A stretch of 64,000 bases of DNA from contig KV748203.1 in NCBI GenBank assembly GCA_001692895.1, forward strand, positions 712,330 to 776,329, read 5' to 3'. The notes beneath the pieces are model-generated. The model saw only the letters and a list, made by a program, of their open reading frames with translations. It did no database searches and was not told the DNA's origin. The position numbers and the translations under genes are program-made. Positions 31,271 to 45,369 of the stretch are shown here, one piece after another. This DNA comes from Cenococcum geophilum 1.58 (taxonomy: Eukaryota; Ascomycota; Dothideomycetes; Gloniales; Gloniaceae). Each line of letters starts with the position of its first letter. Positions within the stretch are counted from its first letter, which is position 1.

Positions 31271-33760
31271 ATTATATAATACTATAACTAGTATAACGGC
31301 GATAGACGATAGAGTTAATTACTATGCTATAGTTTTCGGTATATAGTATAACCGTTACTCTAGCTTGTAGGGCTTACTATATTCTAGCATTCTTAATATA
31401 GCATCCCCTAAACTTTTAGCATATTAGTCTAACTCTTAATCCACTATAGCTACTATAAAGCAGTAACTAAATAGACCCATATTAATAGATAAGCAATTCC
31501 ACCCCCACACCCTTTAAATATTTAAGGCGTGTTGTATAGAGCACCTAGCATCTTACCGCTCTTGAGTTTAAAGGGTTTGTAGCCTATTAAAACTTTAAAT
31601 TTCGGCAATCCGTTACCTAAGCCTAACGGCCTGATAGCTAATATTATAATAGCCTTATTTATACTCTATGCGGGCATATATAGACGGGGACTCTATAGGT
31701 TGTTATATAGTACTAGATCTAACCTTTTAAGTAAAATGGTGCTGGAGGTTGTATTTAGGATTATAGCAGCAATAACTTTAGCTTTTTAATTTATATTTAT
31801 TAGTATATTATTTTATCTCCTAGCGTTTATATTAACCTCTAAGTATAGAGTAATATATTTATCTATTGTAGTTATAGTAGGTAAAGTATAGAGGGGTATA
31901 TTAAATATTTGTAAAGAGGAATATTTTTAGTTCTATATTACTATATAGGCTTTTAAATCATCTATATCTTTGCTATTAATACTAGGGGCTATATATAGCC
32001 TAGATATTGTTAAGTTAAAGGTATAAATAGCGGATATATTTAGTAAATAAAAAGCTATTTAGTGGGGCTGATTTTCTTAGTAGGGCTGATTTTTAGTTAG
32101 GTAGGGTTTATATAACACAGCCTATTTCTAAAAAATGTCATAGCACTAATACGCGCCTAAATATTAACGCACCTATGGAAGAGATATAGGTAACTTATAG
32201 AAATCGCCTTAATATTTATTAGTAAAGAGAACGTGCTATAGATTGTAGATAAATATATCTCCTCTAGTCCTGTATAAAGAGGCCACTAGAGACCTCTACT
32301 TTTATCATTATTACTCTAACCTTACCTAGCGCTTTTATCCCAAGAATTACACCGCGATAAGGCTGCTAGAAATTAAGATTAATAATTTGGTTTTTAGACC
32401 AAGATATAGTCCTATCTTTCCTTAAGATTTCCTATAGGGCTTTTATAAACCTAGTACTAGTCTTAAGAATATTTAGGTAAAAGATACTATATACCCTTTA
32501 TATTAATCTAATAATTCTATAGGTTAAAGATATTTTTGCCCTCTATTATATAAGGCGCCTTACCTAAGAACTACTTTACGGCGAATATATCTTCTTAGGG
32601 ATATTTGATTCTAATAGTTCGTTAGTTAGATATATAGCATTCTTAAATAATATTATATTTATAAAAGGTGGGCCAGAAATAATAGAATAGGTAAAACGTA
32701 AGGTGAAGGATAAAAATAATTGGTTTTAGATAAGAGACGCTCTTTTTTTTTAAAAATTCTTTAAATAGGTCTCCTTTAATGACGAACTTAAGCAAGCTAA
32801 GGTAAATATTATAAATAATATAGCTTTTTATAAGTTAATAGTTTTATAGGCCTTAGATATAATTAGTTTCCGCCCTACCTTAAATATTTCCCCCCTATAT
32901 AGGATATAATTTACCCTACTAGGGAGTTTTCTTTTAAATAGGTTGTAAAAGTAAGGCAAAGTACTATCGGATATAGTTAAAAAGATAAAAAATAGAGAGG
33001 AAGTTATAGAGCAGGTAAATTGTAAGCTGTAGCGTTATAAAGACAAAAACTTAGCCGGGTAGTTTTTGTCTTTAAGTATTATCTAGCTAATATAGAAGCT
33101 ACCTTTATAAAGAGGGCGTCTCTCTATTTAGTAAGAACTCTTCCTTCCGCAAATAGTATAGTAAAGAATTGTATTATTATATGACGTTTTCGCATCTATA
33201 TGTAAATTTATAGCGTAAGACGTACCTCTCTATACTTCTAATGGGCTATATTCTGCAAGTATACTTATAGTAGCCCTTTTATATTATTTAGCGACCCTAA
33301 GTTAGATTAAATCCTTTACTAATCTTTACCACCTATAGCATAAGGTAGGAACTTCTTCGCACGTAAGCATGTAGAGTAAATAGCACCTTTTTATATTTAT
33401 ACGGTCTAGTAATTTGGATTTAGGCTACCTTTATATACAGCACTTTACATTTTATACCGTTTACAGCCCAACTTAGACCTATACGCACCCTCATTGCTCT
33501 AATAAGAATTATTATATAGCTTAGCCTTATTGATATGCATATATAGCCTCTACTTGGCTTTTTACCGACTAATATATAAATAGACCATTAAAAACCTCTA
33601 AAGACCTCTAAATGCCTCTAAACATTTCCAAACATCTTTAAAGGCTAGTAACTATAATATACCTACTAGAGATAAGCAGTACGTAATCCACCCCCTTTGT
33701 ATCTTTAACGATCTAATTACTACTCTTAGGTATTAGTTCTTATAATAGATAAGTCTAATA
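31271..33760. other. No recognisable gene
   Basis: Degenerate DNA. A plus frame near 32,270-32,470 is moderately open but shows no known motif. Confidence 0.35.
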
Positions 33761-34278
33761 TAGGCTAAGGTTAAGTGTATTAGGTTTTAAAGGAGGGGGA
33801 AGAAATTTCTAAGGATAATATAAATGGGGTTATCTCCTTTAAGGGATGGAAAGAAGAACGTTTAAGGAAAGTAAAGGTAAGTAATTGCCTATATAATAGG
33901 TAACTAGGTCCCTAATATCTTAAAGATTTATAGAATCTTCGGCATTATATATATTACGCCTAGTATTAGCCGGCTTAAAGTTCCTATACGCGATATAATT
34001 ATATAACTAACTTTAAGCGGACCTAACTACCGTGGTAGTAGAGTAATTATAGCGGAATTTAAGTATAAGGGGAAATTAAGGAGGTATAGTGGCTTTTCTA
34101 GTAATATAGAGTTTATAGAAGGTAGAAAGGAAGCTTTAGAATAATTAGAGAAAGAGATATAAGAGCTTAATAAAGCCAACTTAGATACTACACCTTTCTT
34201 TACGGCTAGATTAGCGCGCGCAGCTATACTAATAGTCGTTTTAGCTATAATACTTCTATATAGGAAATAATTATGTTT
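33760..34278 (+). pseudogene. Unknown former gene with C-terminal membrane segment
   Basis: A plus frame reads KEGEEISKDNINGVISFKGW and KEERLRKVK up to a GTAAGT at about 33,882 that looks like an intron donor. It resumes at about 33,920 as LKIYRIFGIIYITPSISRLK, VPIRDIII, LTLSGPNYRGSRVIIAEFKY, IEFIEGRKEALE and a heptad-like LEKEI.ELNKANLD. It ends with a hydrophobic segment (AAILIVVLAIILLY) just before a stop near 34,270. Only a few TAA/TAG interrupt it. The layout suggests a tail-anchored or single-pass membrane protein, but no family is recognised and the intron is inferred. Confidence 0.4.
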
Positions 34279-36880
34279 ATATAGAGGAACCGCCTAGTTT
34301 ATTAATCGCATTCTTTTCTATTTCTTTTTTTTTTAGTAGTAGTAAGGAATAAGGGGCGCTTTATGCTTACTCTTTTAAGAAACGGCACCTATTATATATA
34401 TAAGTATATATACAGACTTGTAAGTTAGGCATACTACAGTGGCTATATAAACGGTTTTGCACGATATTTACTATTAGTTATATCTAAGATATCCTAAATT
34501 ACAATATTAAAAAACATCTATTTAATTTTATAGCTATAGGTTTAGGACAGGAATACCTAAAAGAGCTCTTTTTTAGAAAATAATATGCGTTAAGGTAATC
34601 TAGTTACCCTATCTACCCTCCTCCATTTTTCCCTAGGCCCTATGTCCCTAATTATATCCTAAACCGCATCCTAAAGCTGATGCTTTTATTAACGGCGCAT
34701 AATTAGAAACAGGACTAATGTTATTAAAATGATGGCAATAATTATAATAATCCCCGCGGCGACTGCACCGCTTATACTACTTAGGTAGGGGAAATTGGAA
34801 ATGCTAGGACTCCTCTTATCTATATTTACTCTATTTAGCTTATATTAGTGCGCTAGCTATATTATATAGTTACTTACTAAAATAAGAGCTTTTAAAGTCT
34901 TATAGAGATTTTTTTACGCATAGTATTAGCTTTTGCGATTTTTTATAAGAAGGGTTAAGGTTATAACTAGTATAATATATATAGCGATCCCTAACAGCTG
35001 GCAATTATACCCGTTAACTACACGCTGTCCCTAATAGACCGTTAAAGCTAAAACTTAAAATTAGAAAATTATTTTAATATTTCTATTTAGTCCTTTTAAT
35101 TTCCTATTTTATGATTTAAGTTTTGTATTTCTTATTTCTTATTTCTTCCCGTTTCTTGCTTCCTATTTCTTACTTCTTATTTTTGTTTCCTATTTCCCGT
35201 TTCCTATTTTAGGTTTCTAAAATTAGTAATACCGGATATAAAATAAATTGCTACTAAAAATATTATTTTATAGCATTTAAGAATATAAACCTATATTCTC
35301 CTACCTTTATACTAAAAACAAAACGCAAAAAATGTTTTATCTCCCTTAAGTTTCTTCTTTGATCTACCTTCTCTATCTCTTACGCTAGTGTTTTGCTTAT
35401 ACTTAGGTAGAGCAGATATTAATTTTAGATAATTATAGCGTCTTAAAAGGATCTTCTGGTTTCCCTTAAGGAAATAGTAAACTATACTATACGCTAGAAG
35501 CATTAGCCTTACTAATACTAATCTTAAGTTCTTCGCACCTTGCCTTCCTTTATTAGCAATAAAGACGCCTATATAACCTATCTCCTACCTCCTAATAGCT
35601 GTAATGGTAATGCTTTTCTACTTATAGACCCTATATATAAACAAACTTAAATAAATTACAACTAAACATTAGGGAGTTTTATGCTGTCTACACTAATAGG
35701 GGATACTATACTGCTGATGTATTAAGAAAATGGCCACATTACCCTACTAAATTAAACCCTAGGTAAGGCCTCCTTTGGGGTAGTTTCTATTTATAAAATA
35801 GCAGTTCCTTCTCCTTCTAACTCACTACTAGCAATTTATTAGGTATGGAATAGTAACGGAACTAGGGGGGATAGTTATAGGCGCCTTCTCATATAAGCAC
35901 CTTTTAATAATAGTAGCTGCTATTAGATAAACAGCAGCCCTAAGTCTTTCCGCCATTAGAACCTACCGCAGCGACAATATAAGGACTTTAAGGGTAACAA
36001 TCTATAATATAGCACTTAAGTCAAGCTGCCCTAGAACCTTGCTTATAGTAGTATATATACACTATACTAGGTTTAGGATTAGCCTATATTACTAAATTTA
36101 CTAGTTTTATTAAACGGAAAGTAGGAGATTTATATAACTTATATAGATATTTAGATAATATAATATGTCTTAGATGCTAGAAGTATAAGGAGGAATTAAG
36201 ATTAAATACGCTAATAGATTGCTACCGTCCTGTTTAAGTACTTATTATATATTTACTGCGTTAACTTTAGAATCTAGTTATTTTAAAATTGTTTTAAATC
36301 TACATCCTTCTAAGCTATAGATTAATCGTTTATTTATAAATTTTATCTAAATATAAGCAGTACTTTAGGAGTTAGGTCCTTCTTAACCACCTTTAGGACA
36401 CACACTTTATTATTAATTAATATCTATTAGGAGTAATAGCTAAGCCAATATTTAAAATAGTTAAGGCCGTTAAACTAATTAGTGTAAGTAAATATATTAA
36501 GTAATAAGATAGAGAAAGCGCCGGAGGCAGAATGGCAAGCTCTATAGTAAAAATATACAAAGCGTAATGGGGCTATATAAGATAGCAGGTAAGGATTTAA
36601 GAGTTTATATAACTCTTGGCCTTTATATTTATAAAGTCTATATATATCCCGGGCAAATACGCCTAAATATTAACCTATAATATAGGATATCCGCATAAAT
36701 TAGGCAATTTAGAAGTTTAGGCTAAAAGACATAACCTATTAAATTGCGCTCAGAAAAACTAAATAGAAATACCAATTATTATATTATGAAAGTAATAAAC
36801 AATATATAATTGTACTGGATAAATCTACCAAACTATTTACCTCTATAGATATTATTATCCTTTAATATATATAGATCTCT
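34279..36880. other. No recognisable gene
   Basis: Contains the CT-rich tract described separately. The 63-codon minus frame at 35,312-35,503 is basic (EGRSKKKLKGDK) but has no recognisable family. Confidence 0.35.
35095..35220. repeat. Polypyrimidine tract of TTTCYTATTTC-like units
   Basis: About ten imperfect copies of TTCCTATTTC / TTCTTATTTC. Simil­ar CT- or AG-rich text recurs at 61,690-61,760 and, inverted, at 50,795-50,830. Confidence 0.7.
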
Positions 36881-37440
36881 TATCTATCAGATAGGTGTAG
36901 GGGAGAGAACTTCTACTATACTTTCGCTCTTCCAGTCTAATAATAATGTAAGTAAATTTCCCTATAAAGGACTCTAATTTTTACTATTATTAAAAATGTC
37001 TAAATTAACTAAGGTCTCTAAATCCATCTCCTAAATATTATCTTTTCCATCTATAAACGTGTTGTCTTCTAATCTACTACTAAGTTTTGCAAACTAATAG
37101 GCGATAGGGCTCCCCAGAACTAGGTCGTCTATATTATTAAAAGAGTATATTCTAATATCTCTCTCTTTTGCCGTAAAATCGTACTCTAATATAAGGTTAG
37201 TTTATAACTAATAAAGATATAAAAAAGTTTAACCGTCTGCTCCTATTAACTCTAGTACTAAAGGATACTCTAGTAGAGCTAATCCGAGGCTTATAAGGGC
37301 TCTTAAAGCATTATCCTCTTTCTTCCACTTCTGTGCTATGGTAATTCCCTCCATCGCTTATCTTAGTCTCTCTATAGTAAGTTTTATGCGTTTAATAACT
37401 TTATTATTTTTATTAAGCTTCCTCTTAATTATTTTAAGTT
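36880..37440 (-). pseudogene. Unknown former coding sequence (acidic, leucine-rich)
   Basis: One minus frame is coherent for about 185 codons: KRIKLTIERLRQAMEGITIA at about 37,400, then EDNALRALISLGLALLEYPL, VLELIGADG, a YDFTAKERDIRIYSFNNIDD segment, LVLGSPIAY, LSSRLEDNTFIDGKDNI and LLTLLLDWKSESIVEVLSPT. It is rich in GAG/GAC/GGA codons that RIP noise rarely produces, and its stops are at likely Gln/Trp/Arg sites. It looks like a real protein, probably cytoplasmic and helical. I do not recognise the family. Confidence 0.45.
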
Positions 37441-39253
37441 TACGCTAAGTTTATAGCTAAAAGTCTTAAAACTATAACTTAGTTCTTAACTGCTTATCTT
37501 ATAAAAATATAATAGCAACACAATCTCTAATAAGCTCTTCTTTAAGCGTACGAATATAAAGATATATCTAACAGCAATATATATTAGGTTTAATAATAGG
37601 TTTAGGAAGGCTCTAGGTATATTCTATATTGGCTACGACTTAAGTAAGGCAAACAGTATTAATGAAGGGAAAATTTATAAAATCCTTACTTATCTAAGAC
37701 GAATATAGCTAATCTACGCGAGTTACTCTTAAGTATAGGGATTTTCTAAGGCAAATAAATTCTAGTTTTTAATAGAAATTTGCTATATATAGTAGCTAAT
37801 AGTGACCAATTTCTAATAATATTACATTTATTTATAGGATTAAATCAAAAAATAGATCACTTAATCGGCGTATCCAAATATAGCTTCTACTTAGCTAGAA
37901 CCCTCGTAGTAATGCAGCTTAATTACCCCTAGCGTTTTAAATACTATAGATTATACCTATTTGCCGCCAGAATCTAGGGTTAATATACCCTTCCCTACCT
38001 TATAATCTTAGGCGCTTAAAATATATAATAATATACAAGTAGTATATAACCTTATTTAGCCGTAGCGTAGACTACTAAGATAGCTGCTAATGTTATATTA
38101 AATGGCGTTCCCTTCTAATCCTACTTACCGGCTAAAGTAACCTTTAAACTCACTAATAGGATATATTTTAACCAAACTATATAACTAGTTGTAAAAAACA
38201 ATATTATTAGTCTTTACTTAAAGCGCCGGCAGCCCCCACTTATCCCTTACTAACCTTCCAGTTTTATTGCTTAAGCTATAGCCTAGGTGTCTAAACCTTA
38301 CACCCTCCGTTAGTAGGATACAGCAGTATTACTATAGAGAAGTGCTAGAAGTTTTGCTCTTAACTATGTATTAGTTAGGGCTTTAAACTACTAGAGGACT
38401 TATTTAAATATTATAATATAAGTTATCTTAACGGACTTTATTTTTTTGCACTAAGGGGTTAAAGCAAGGTAGGGAACTTATTAATTTCCCTAGTATTATA
38501 AAAATAGAGGAGTAGCCCCTAAATAATTAATTCCGCTCCTATAGGGGCAAAAAGCTCTTATAGTAGCTTTGTGGTGGGTTATAAATACTAAGCTTAGCCC
38601 CTAAGCCTAACTATCCCACTTAGGAAAATGGCGTCTATAGGCTTATAGCCTATATAGGTTACGTAATTAGGTGGTTATTAATTAATGTGGGATATACGCC
38701 AATAGGGGAAAAAAGTCCATGCGGGATATACGCTAGTAGGGTAAAAAAGTCCATATGGGATACATACTAGTAGGGGAAAGAAGTCTATGCGGGATATACG
38801 CTAGTAGGGGAAAAAAGTCTATGCGCTAAAACAAGCCGTGCGCTATAAATTCCTATACAGGTAAGTGGACTATATAGGCTCTAAGCCTATAAGGGGCGCG
38901 AATATATTAGCGCGACTACTAATATAGGAAATAAGCCTGTAAGGGAATAAGCCTATATACTAAAAAAAGCTATATATAATAAGAGCCCCTATAGGAAACT
39001 GCCTATTAATTCGCTTAACTAATAACCGAAAACTTAATTTATAGAAACGTTAAAACTGAAAACTAACTTTAGCTAAAGTCTAAAACTGGGTAAAGATTAG
39101 TAAAGTAGAAATCGGAAACCTAATATTATATTTTAGGCAAATAAAACGCTATTACTTTTCATTTTTTTTAAAAAAATGATGTATAAAACTTGTTGCTTTC
39201 TACATTTATATAAATAGCACTATAGCTATAGGGTCTACTATATACCGTTTAAA
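37441..39253. other. No recognisable gene; holds a 34-bp tandem repeat
   Basis: Apart from the repeat at 38,688 and repeated AAGCCTATAAGGG words at 38,880-38,960 I see nothing. CATTTTTTTTAAAAAAATG near 39,159 is a short palindrome. Confidence 0.35.
38688..38825. repeat. 34-bp tandem repeat, four copies
   Basis: Unit close to GGGATATACGCTAGTAGGGG followed by AAAAAAGTCYATGC, four times in a row with a few transitions between copies. Confidence 0.85.
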
Positions 39254-39960
39254 ATGGATATAACTAACTTATTAGGGTATAAAGATAGTTTTGATAATAA
39301 AGGCAAGTACTATAGGAAAGTGGGATTTATATACTTACTAAATAAACCGCAGTTATATACTCTTTATGTATAGAAATCCGGAAGCTTTATAATATAGAGT
39401 AATAGCATTACGATTATATCATAAAAATCTTAGATGCGATTAAAAGACAGCTATATTTTGGCCAAGAACTAAAAGATAGAGGTAATGGAGAAGGTACTTT
39501 TATTAATAGTAATAGTTATACCTCCTAATAGTCTTTTATATCTAACCAATTATATAGTATTAAAACCCTTAATAGGGGGCAAGATAATTTTCAAGTCACT
39601 TATAAAAGGGATTAGTAGATATATTTTTTAAGCCCTAATTTAAGAAGCTTCTTTAAAAAAAAAGAGTAGTAATTAGAAAACCATTTTAGCAAGTATAGGT
39701 ATAAAGTAGGTGCTAAGAAAGTACTAATAGTAGATATATAAAAATAAAAATGACTTTAACCTTAAAGAACTGGAGAAATTCCTATAAGAGAAGCCCTACG
39801 AATTTAGCAATAAGTAGAAGTCCTATTATACTTCCTCTTAACCTTTTTCTACTACACTAGTAGAGGTATATAATCCTACTTAGTAGATTGTAATAGATAG
39901 AGTAAGCGCTAAAGAGTATACCCTAGGCATTATTCTTTAACTCTTTAATATATAAATCTA
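39254..39960 (+). pseudogene. Unknown former coding sequence
   Basis: ATG 39,254 starts MDITNLLGYKDSFDNKGKYY, open for 38 codons, then continues in the same frame with TAA/TAG interruptions: VMEKVLLLIVIVIPPNSLLY, LKPLIGGKIIFKSLIKGISR, KNDFNLKELEKFL and PFSTTLVEVYNPT. The composition is protein-like and there is no frameshift over about 230 codons. No domain is recognised. Confidence 0.35.
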
Positions 39961-42900
39961 TAAGCCTACTAACCTTAAATACTATTAGTACTTGCTTAGA
40001 ATATAAGTGATTAAGCTTAGAAAGAAACTTATAGAGTTTAGGGCTATTATTATATATTAGTTATCCTTTATCGGTAATACGGTAAATAAAATCTTCTACC
40101 CGTGTTAAGAAACTTAAGAGATTATTATAAATTATATAGAGCTCGGAAGAGGTTAAGCTAAAAGAGATAAAAGTGTAGGTTTTAGAATGTAGATAAACTA
40201 GCAAGCGTTCTATAGGCGTTCTATAGTCTCTTATTAAATTTTTACTTTATTCTTTTATATAGTATTACACTTACAGAGTCTTGTTTGCTAAATTACGCTA
40301 AATCCTAAGTTCTCTATCGTCACTTAATAATCCGTCATTATCACTCCGGCTCAGTTTATTGATATTAGCAGTATTAATTCGCCCTTCCTTATTACTAGAG
40401 AAATTAGTAGTAAGTTAATTATAAGGTAGGAAATATATAAAGCTAGGGTAGCTAGGGTATTTATAGTATATACAGATCGTCTCCTAAGCTTTTCCTACAG
40501 GCCTATAAGAATTATTAGTAATCTAATTTAGATTTATTTAAGGCATTATATATAATAGGACTTATTTAACGAGTATAGAAAGAACTATATTTTAGGGAGG
40601 CTTAGTATTTAAAAAAAAGGTAGCTTAATCTAAGGACATTTAGAGGTAAAAAGAGTGCTACCTTTATAACATTTCTTCTACTACTTAGTAGGGCTAAGAC
40701 TAAGTCTAGAAAGGGAGATTAATATTGCCTAAATAAGGCGAAGTATATTAGCGGCCCCTTTACCCTAAAGCTAGCGTATAATATCCGTTAGCCATAATTA
40801 CTCCTTATTTAGCGTGCTGTCTACGCCTAAAGGCGTAGGCTGCTAGACTAAATTTAATAGTAGCTATTTAAATTAAAGGAGGCATTACTAGGGGTAATTA
40901 TTAGCTAAGCTGTTACTAAATATAAATACCCGACTAAAATATATTATATTAGTGCGGAAGAACTAACACACTAGTCTTTGGCTTTTATAAGCAGTGCTTA
41001 GCTATTATTACTTATTAGATTATAAGTAGTCTTAATACCCTAGCTATTATTAGTATTTATATAAAGAAGCTTATATAAACGCCGCATACTTTAATAGCTG
41101 GAGAAGTTTATATGAATTTATTAACTAGGGTCGCGTAAGTTACTTTAAGATTAATGTTTCTACCTAAATCCGTATAATATAGGTAAAAGTAATACCGCCT
41201 TCTAAGCGCTATACTACGGTTTCTAAGGTATGTAGTATAAGTAAGGAGTTAGGAGATAAAGATATGGTATATTTGGCTGGCTTTGCTATAACTAAGAAGT
41301 TTAGAAATATAGTTCCTACTCTATCTAGAACCGGATAAGGCGCTCTATATATTAGTGTTTAGGGGTAGCCCTAATAGTTAATTACCGTTTAAAGTTAATA
41401 ATCTGGCTAAGCTAAGTTTTAAGCTTAGAATTAAAGAGGGGATTTATTTAATATTATAAGAAGGGGCTTAGATACTAGATGCCTATAGAGGTATTAGCCC
41501 CCTAAATACCTAGAAACTATAGGCGGTAAAGAGATTATCCTATAACTATTAGTATAACTTAGTATTGCGGTAAAGTAGCTTACGTAGTTTAATATTTTTA
41601 AATTAGAGCTATACTTCTAGCGTTAGTCCTATAAGAATATAAAGGGCGCTATCACGTAGTTTCTTTTACTTTATAGCACTTATAATTCCTAATTCTTTTA
41701 TACTAGCCCTAAGCTCTTACCAGCTATGCTTTCTTTGGTTAAGGACTACTTACAGCCGTTTAATTCCATATAGGTAGGAATTTCTCACCTAATAATAGGC
41801 TCGTCTAACCCCATAAACATAGTCGCTAGTATTAAGCACGTTTCTCTAATACCTCCTAGTAAAATAGCCGGATAATTATAGATCTTTTAATTACACTAAT
41901 AGCTAAGCAGGTAATAACGAAGCTTACTTTATAGATATTTCTAATAATAGCTTAAATTATAAAAGCGAAAACAAACAGCCTATTAGATTCCTTAGGAGAC
42001 TAAACTAAATTTTAAAAGGCGTAAATAAAAACGGTATACTTAAATACTAGGTAGAGTAGAAGCCTAGGTTAACGAGTATTAGAGCCGCGAAGAGTAATAA
42101 GAATTTAAGATATTGCTTAGTTTACGTTATAAATAAAGTGGCAGTTTTATGCTAAAAGCTTATTAAGGAGCCTATAACAAACCTAATGTTTTATAAACTT
42201 CGATCTTATTATAAAAAGAACCTTAATAAGTTTATAAGGCATATTATAAAGTTTTAAGAGCTTAAAGAGGCACTTAAGAAGAAAGACAGAAAATCACTTA
42301 TAGCTTTAGTAGATAAGAGTGAAATATAAAAGAGACTTAGACTAACCCTATAAAGGGAGATTAATAGTAAATCTTTAAAAATAAAAGAGAAGTAGAGTTT
42401 ACCCCTAAATATATGGTATATAGTGGACTTAGGCCTAAATAGTTTAGGAATAGAACTTTCTCCTATTATACTTTAATAGTTTCTAAATAATTACTAAGTA
42501 TTTTTAGTTACTCTTAGGCAATTTAATTATTTCCTATATATAACACGTTTTAGTCTTATCTAGCCTACTATTTTTTAGAAATATATCTTATTAATACTAA
42601 TTTACTTATAGCCGTCTTTTCTAGCTAGAATCTAATATTAAAAATATATATATCTTACTAGTATAAGCGTACCGCCTTTCTTACTACGCTTTTAAAAGTG
42701 GGAGTCCCATAAACTATAGCAATATTAGTAGAGGAGAACTCCCCGCAAATAGGTATACTTACTAGAGATTGCCATATTACCAGCCTCTACTGACTATTTA
42801 TTTTCAATATACTAGGGTAGATTTAATGATCTATCCGTCCTAAATAAGCGATTACGCGCTAGCAGCGATACTATTTAAAGGTTAGCCATTGACCCTTGCG

Positions 42901-45369
42901 TTACGTTCGGAACAAAAAGAGTAATAGTAAAAATCCCTTAGCTATCTATCTTAAGTAAGAGATATAGGAACTGGCTAGCCTAAGCCTCTTAATCTGTTAA
43001 GGAAGGTTAGAAGTAACTTAGGTAAGGCATTAAAGTTTTACCTAATATCTCTAAGAACTACACTAATAAAAGTCTGTGTATATAAGCGCTATAATCTTTA
43101 TAAGCTTTAAGGAGGTACTTAGCTAAAAGTAGATAAGCGGCGATCCTAACTCTACTTATAATAAAAAGAACTTTATTAAACTTATCTAAACTCTATATTT
43201 AACTATATGGGCTATTAACAATTGCAGATAACTAGCTTAGTATTATTATTAGTGCATTACTAAAACCTTTATACCTTTATATTAAGAGGGTAATAGAGTC
43301 TTATAAATACTATATAATTAAGTATAAATAAGCTTAAAAAAAACCACTAGAGTAGTAAGTAATGCCTAGTAATATAAGATATACATATTCCCTAGGCGTG
43401 ACTTTCTATAGTTTTTTAAGAATAATTAATACCTACGTGGCCTATATAGAGTCTAACTAATATAGAAAACTTTTTACAGTAACTTTATTAGCTAGACTAA
43501 AGCCATAGTTTTAAAAGTATAAATGGATAAACTAGATTATATAATAAATAAGCTATAATATAGAGCTGACTGAGAGATAAATTACCGGTAAAGTCTTCCT
43601 TAACCTAACGTAAACCTATAGTATAGCTATAAGTGCAACCGCGGAGACTAAGTATAATTTAAGGAATACTTTATATATATAGCGCCGGAGATATAATACG
43701 GACAGTCTACTAAGTAATACGATAATAGAAATAAGCTAATATTCTTTTAGTATAAGAGTAAGTGTAATATAGAGTGACGAACTAATATTTCCTAAGTGGA
43801 ACTAGGAACTACTAAGAAGTTAATAAAACTATATATAAGACTTTAAATCATGTAAACGCGGCCTACCTAGCGATAAAGCAGGCCGTATTGGCTTAGATTT
43901 AGATAGACTTTATTACTAATTAAACTAGTCCTACTATTAAGATATAGCGAGACCATATTAATAATAAAAAGAGAGCTATAACGTTTTGCTAACTTAGCGC
44001 GGCCTAAAATTCTAAAAGTATAGATAATAATGTTCGCTGTGATATAGAGAAGAATAAAAATTATTATAAGTACGCTTATATTAAAGCTTCCTTTTTGGCG
44101 CTTAATAACTAACGTGTAATTAAGTCTTTTATAAAGAAAAGAGAAGATTAACTTATGGGTGGGTGTATTAATTAGCTATAAGAGCTTTTATAAAATAAAT
44201 GCTCTAAATACGGCTCTAAGGGAGACGAGGAAGATTATAATTATTTATATAGTGGTATTCTATAATACTAAACTTTTTAAGTAAGATATATATTATATAC
44301 TAGTACCTAGGTATATACTTTACTTACATAATTTAGCCTATATAGATGGTTTCAAAATATATAAAGACGGATTTTAAAATCTAGAAACCATTTTTAGGGA
44401 AAGTAGGGTTTGTAAATCGGCGATTTGCGATTTATAATTTTATAATCCTCAATCTACAATCGCAAATCGCGAATTAGCGATTTATAAGCAATTATAAATC
44501 TAGCGTCTAAGATCCCTAATCCCTAATTCTTAAAATCTAATACTTAACTTTCTTAGCCCTAATTCGCTATTAACACGCATCCAGCTTCGCCTTCTTTTCT
44601 TAGTATATACATTTTCTAACTTGCCGCTTATTAGTTTAACGCTAAAGCCCTAGCGTTAATTCCTTTTAACGCGCGTAAATAAGGGGGCTACGTTTAAAAT
44701 ACGTCACTTAGGCGTATTTAGCCGTCTATTATCTTACTTCCTTCTTATTAGCACTAGGATAAAATAAGCGTAGCTAAGCGGGAAAGTATTACTAGTATGC
44801 GTAAGCCTTTTAATGGGTGAATTTATTAGTATATATATTGAGAGCAGCTAATAATAGGGGGGTAAGAGTATAATTAAAATCCTGATTAAGTACCGCAGCT
44901 AATTGGAGTAAAAGTTCGAAAGCTATAAAGTTAGTATTTATTAGACACGGCTTTAGTAGAGGAACAATTAATTATAAGACACTGTTTATAGGCTCTTTAA
45001 CTGGTCTTTGTGTATATAAGCTATAATATATCCCCTAACCCTATAATCAAATCTATAAGACTAGAATATTGGTCTTAAAAAGCTCAGTATTAGTGGTAAA
45101 AGTTAAATTTAGCTATATATAAATATTTACCATTCTCCTTATAAGCTTATTTGCTAACTTTATATTAACTTGTTAATATTTAACCACTACTAAGATTTAA
45201 GTTTTACGTATTTTTTCCTCTCTACCCTTAGTTGTTCCTGTTATAATATCTATAGTATAAAAAAATTTTAAACGCTGTAAAGAAGGAATTAATAGGAAGT
45301 GTTATAAGCTTATAAGAAGAGTCCCTAACACTAGACTTGCCCTTATTATTAAAAGAAATAGAGTTAAGT
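39961..45369. other. No recognisable gene; degenerate DNA
   Basis: Several plus frames look faintly coding (about 40,950-41,750 and 43,760-44,270), but I can attach no motif to them. An imperfect inverted repeat is listed separately at 44,411. Confidence 0.35.
44411..44480. repeat. Imperfect inverted repeat of GCGATTTGCGATTT
   Basis: AAATCGGCGATTTGCGATTT at about 44,415 is mirrored by CAATCGCAAATCGCGAATTA at about 44,458, with further GCGATTTATAA copies. It could be a transposon terminus or a stem-loop. Confidence 0.6.

Noticed and set aside
35760-35830. Protein-kinase-like GKASFGVVS loop on the plus strand
   Set aside because: It looks like a glycine loop, but no VAIK lysine, HRD or DFG motif follows in any frame.
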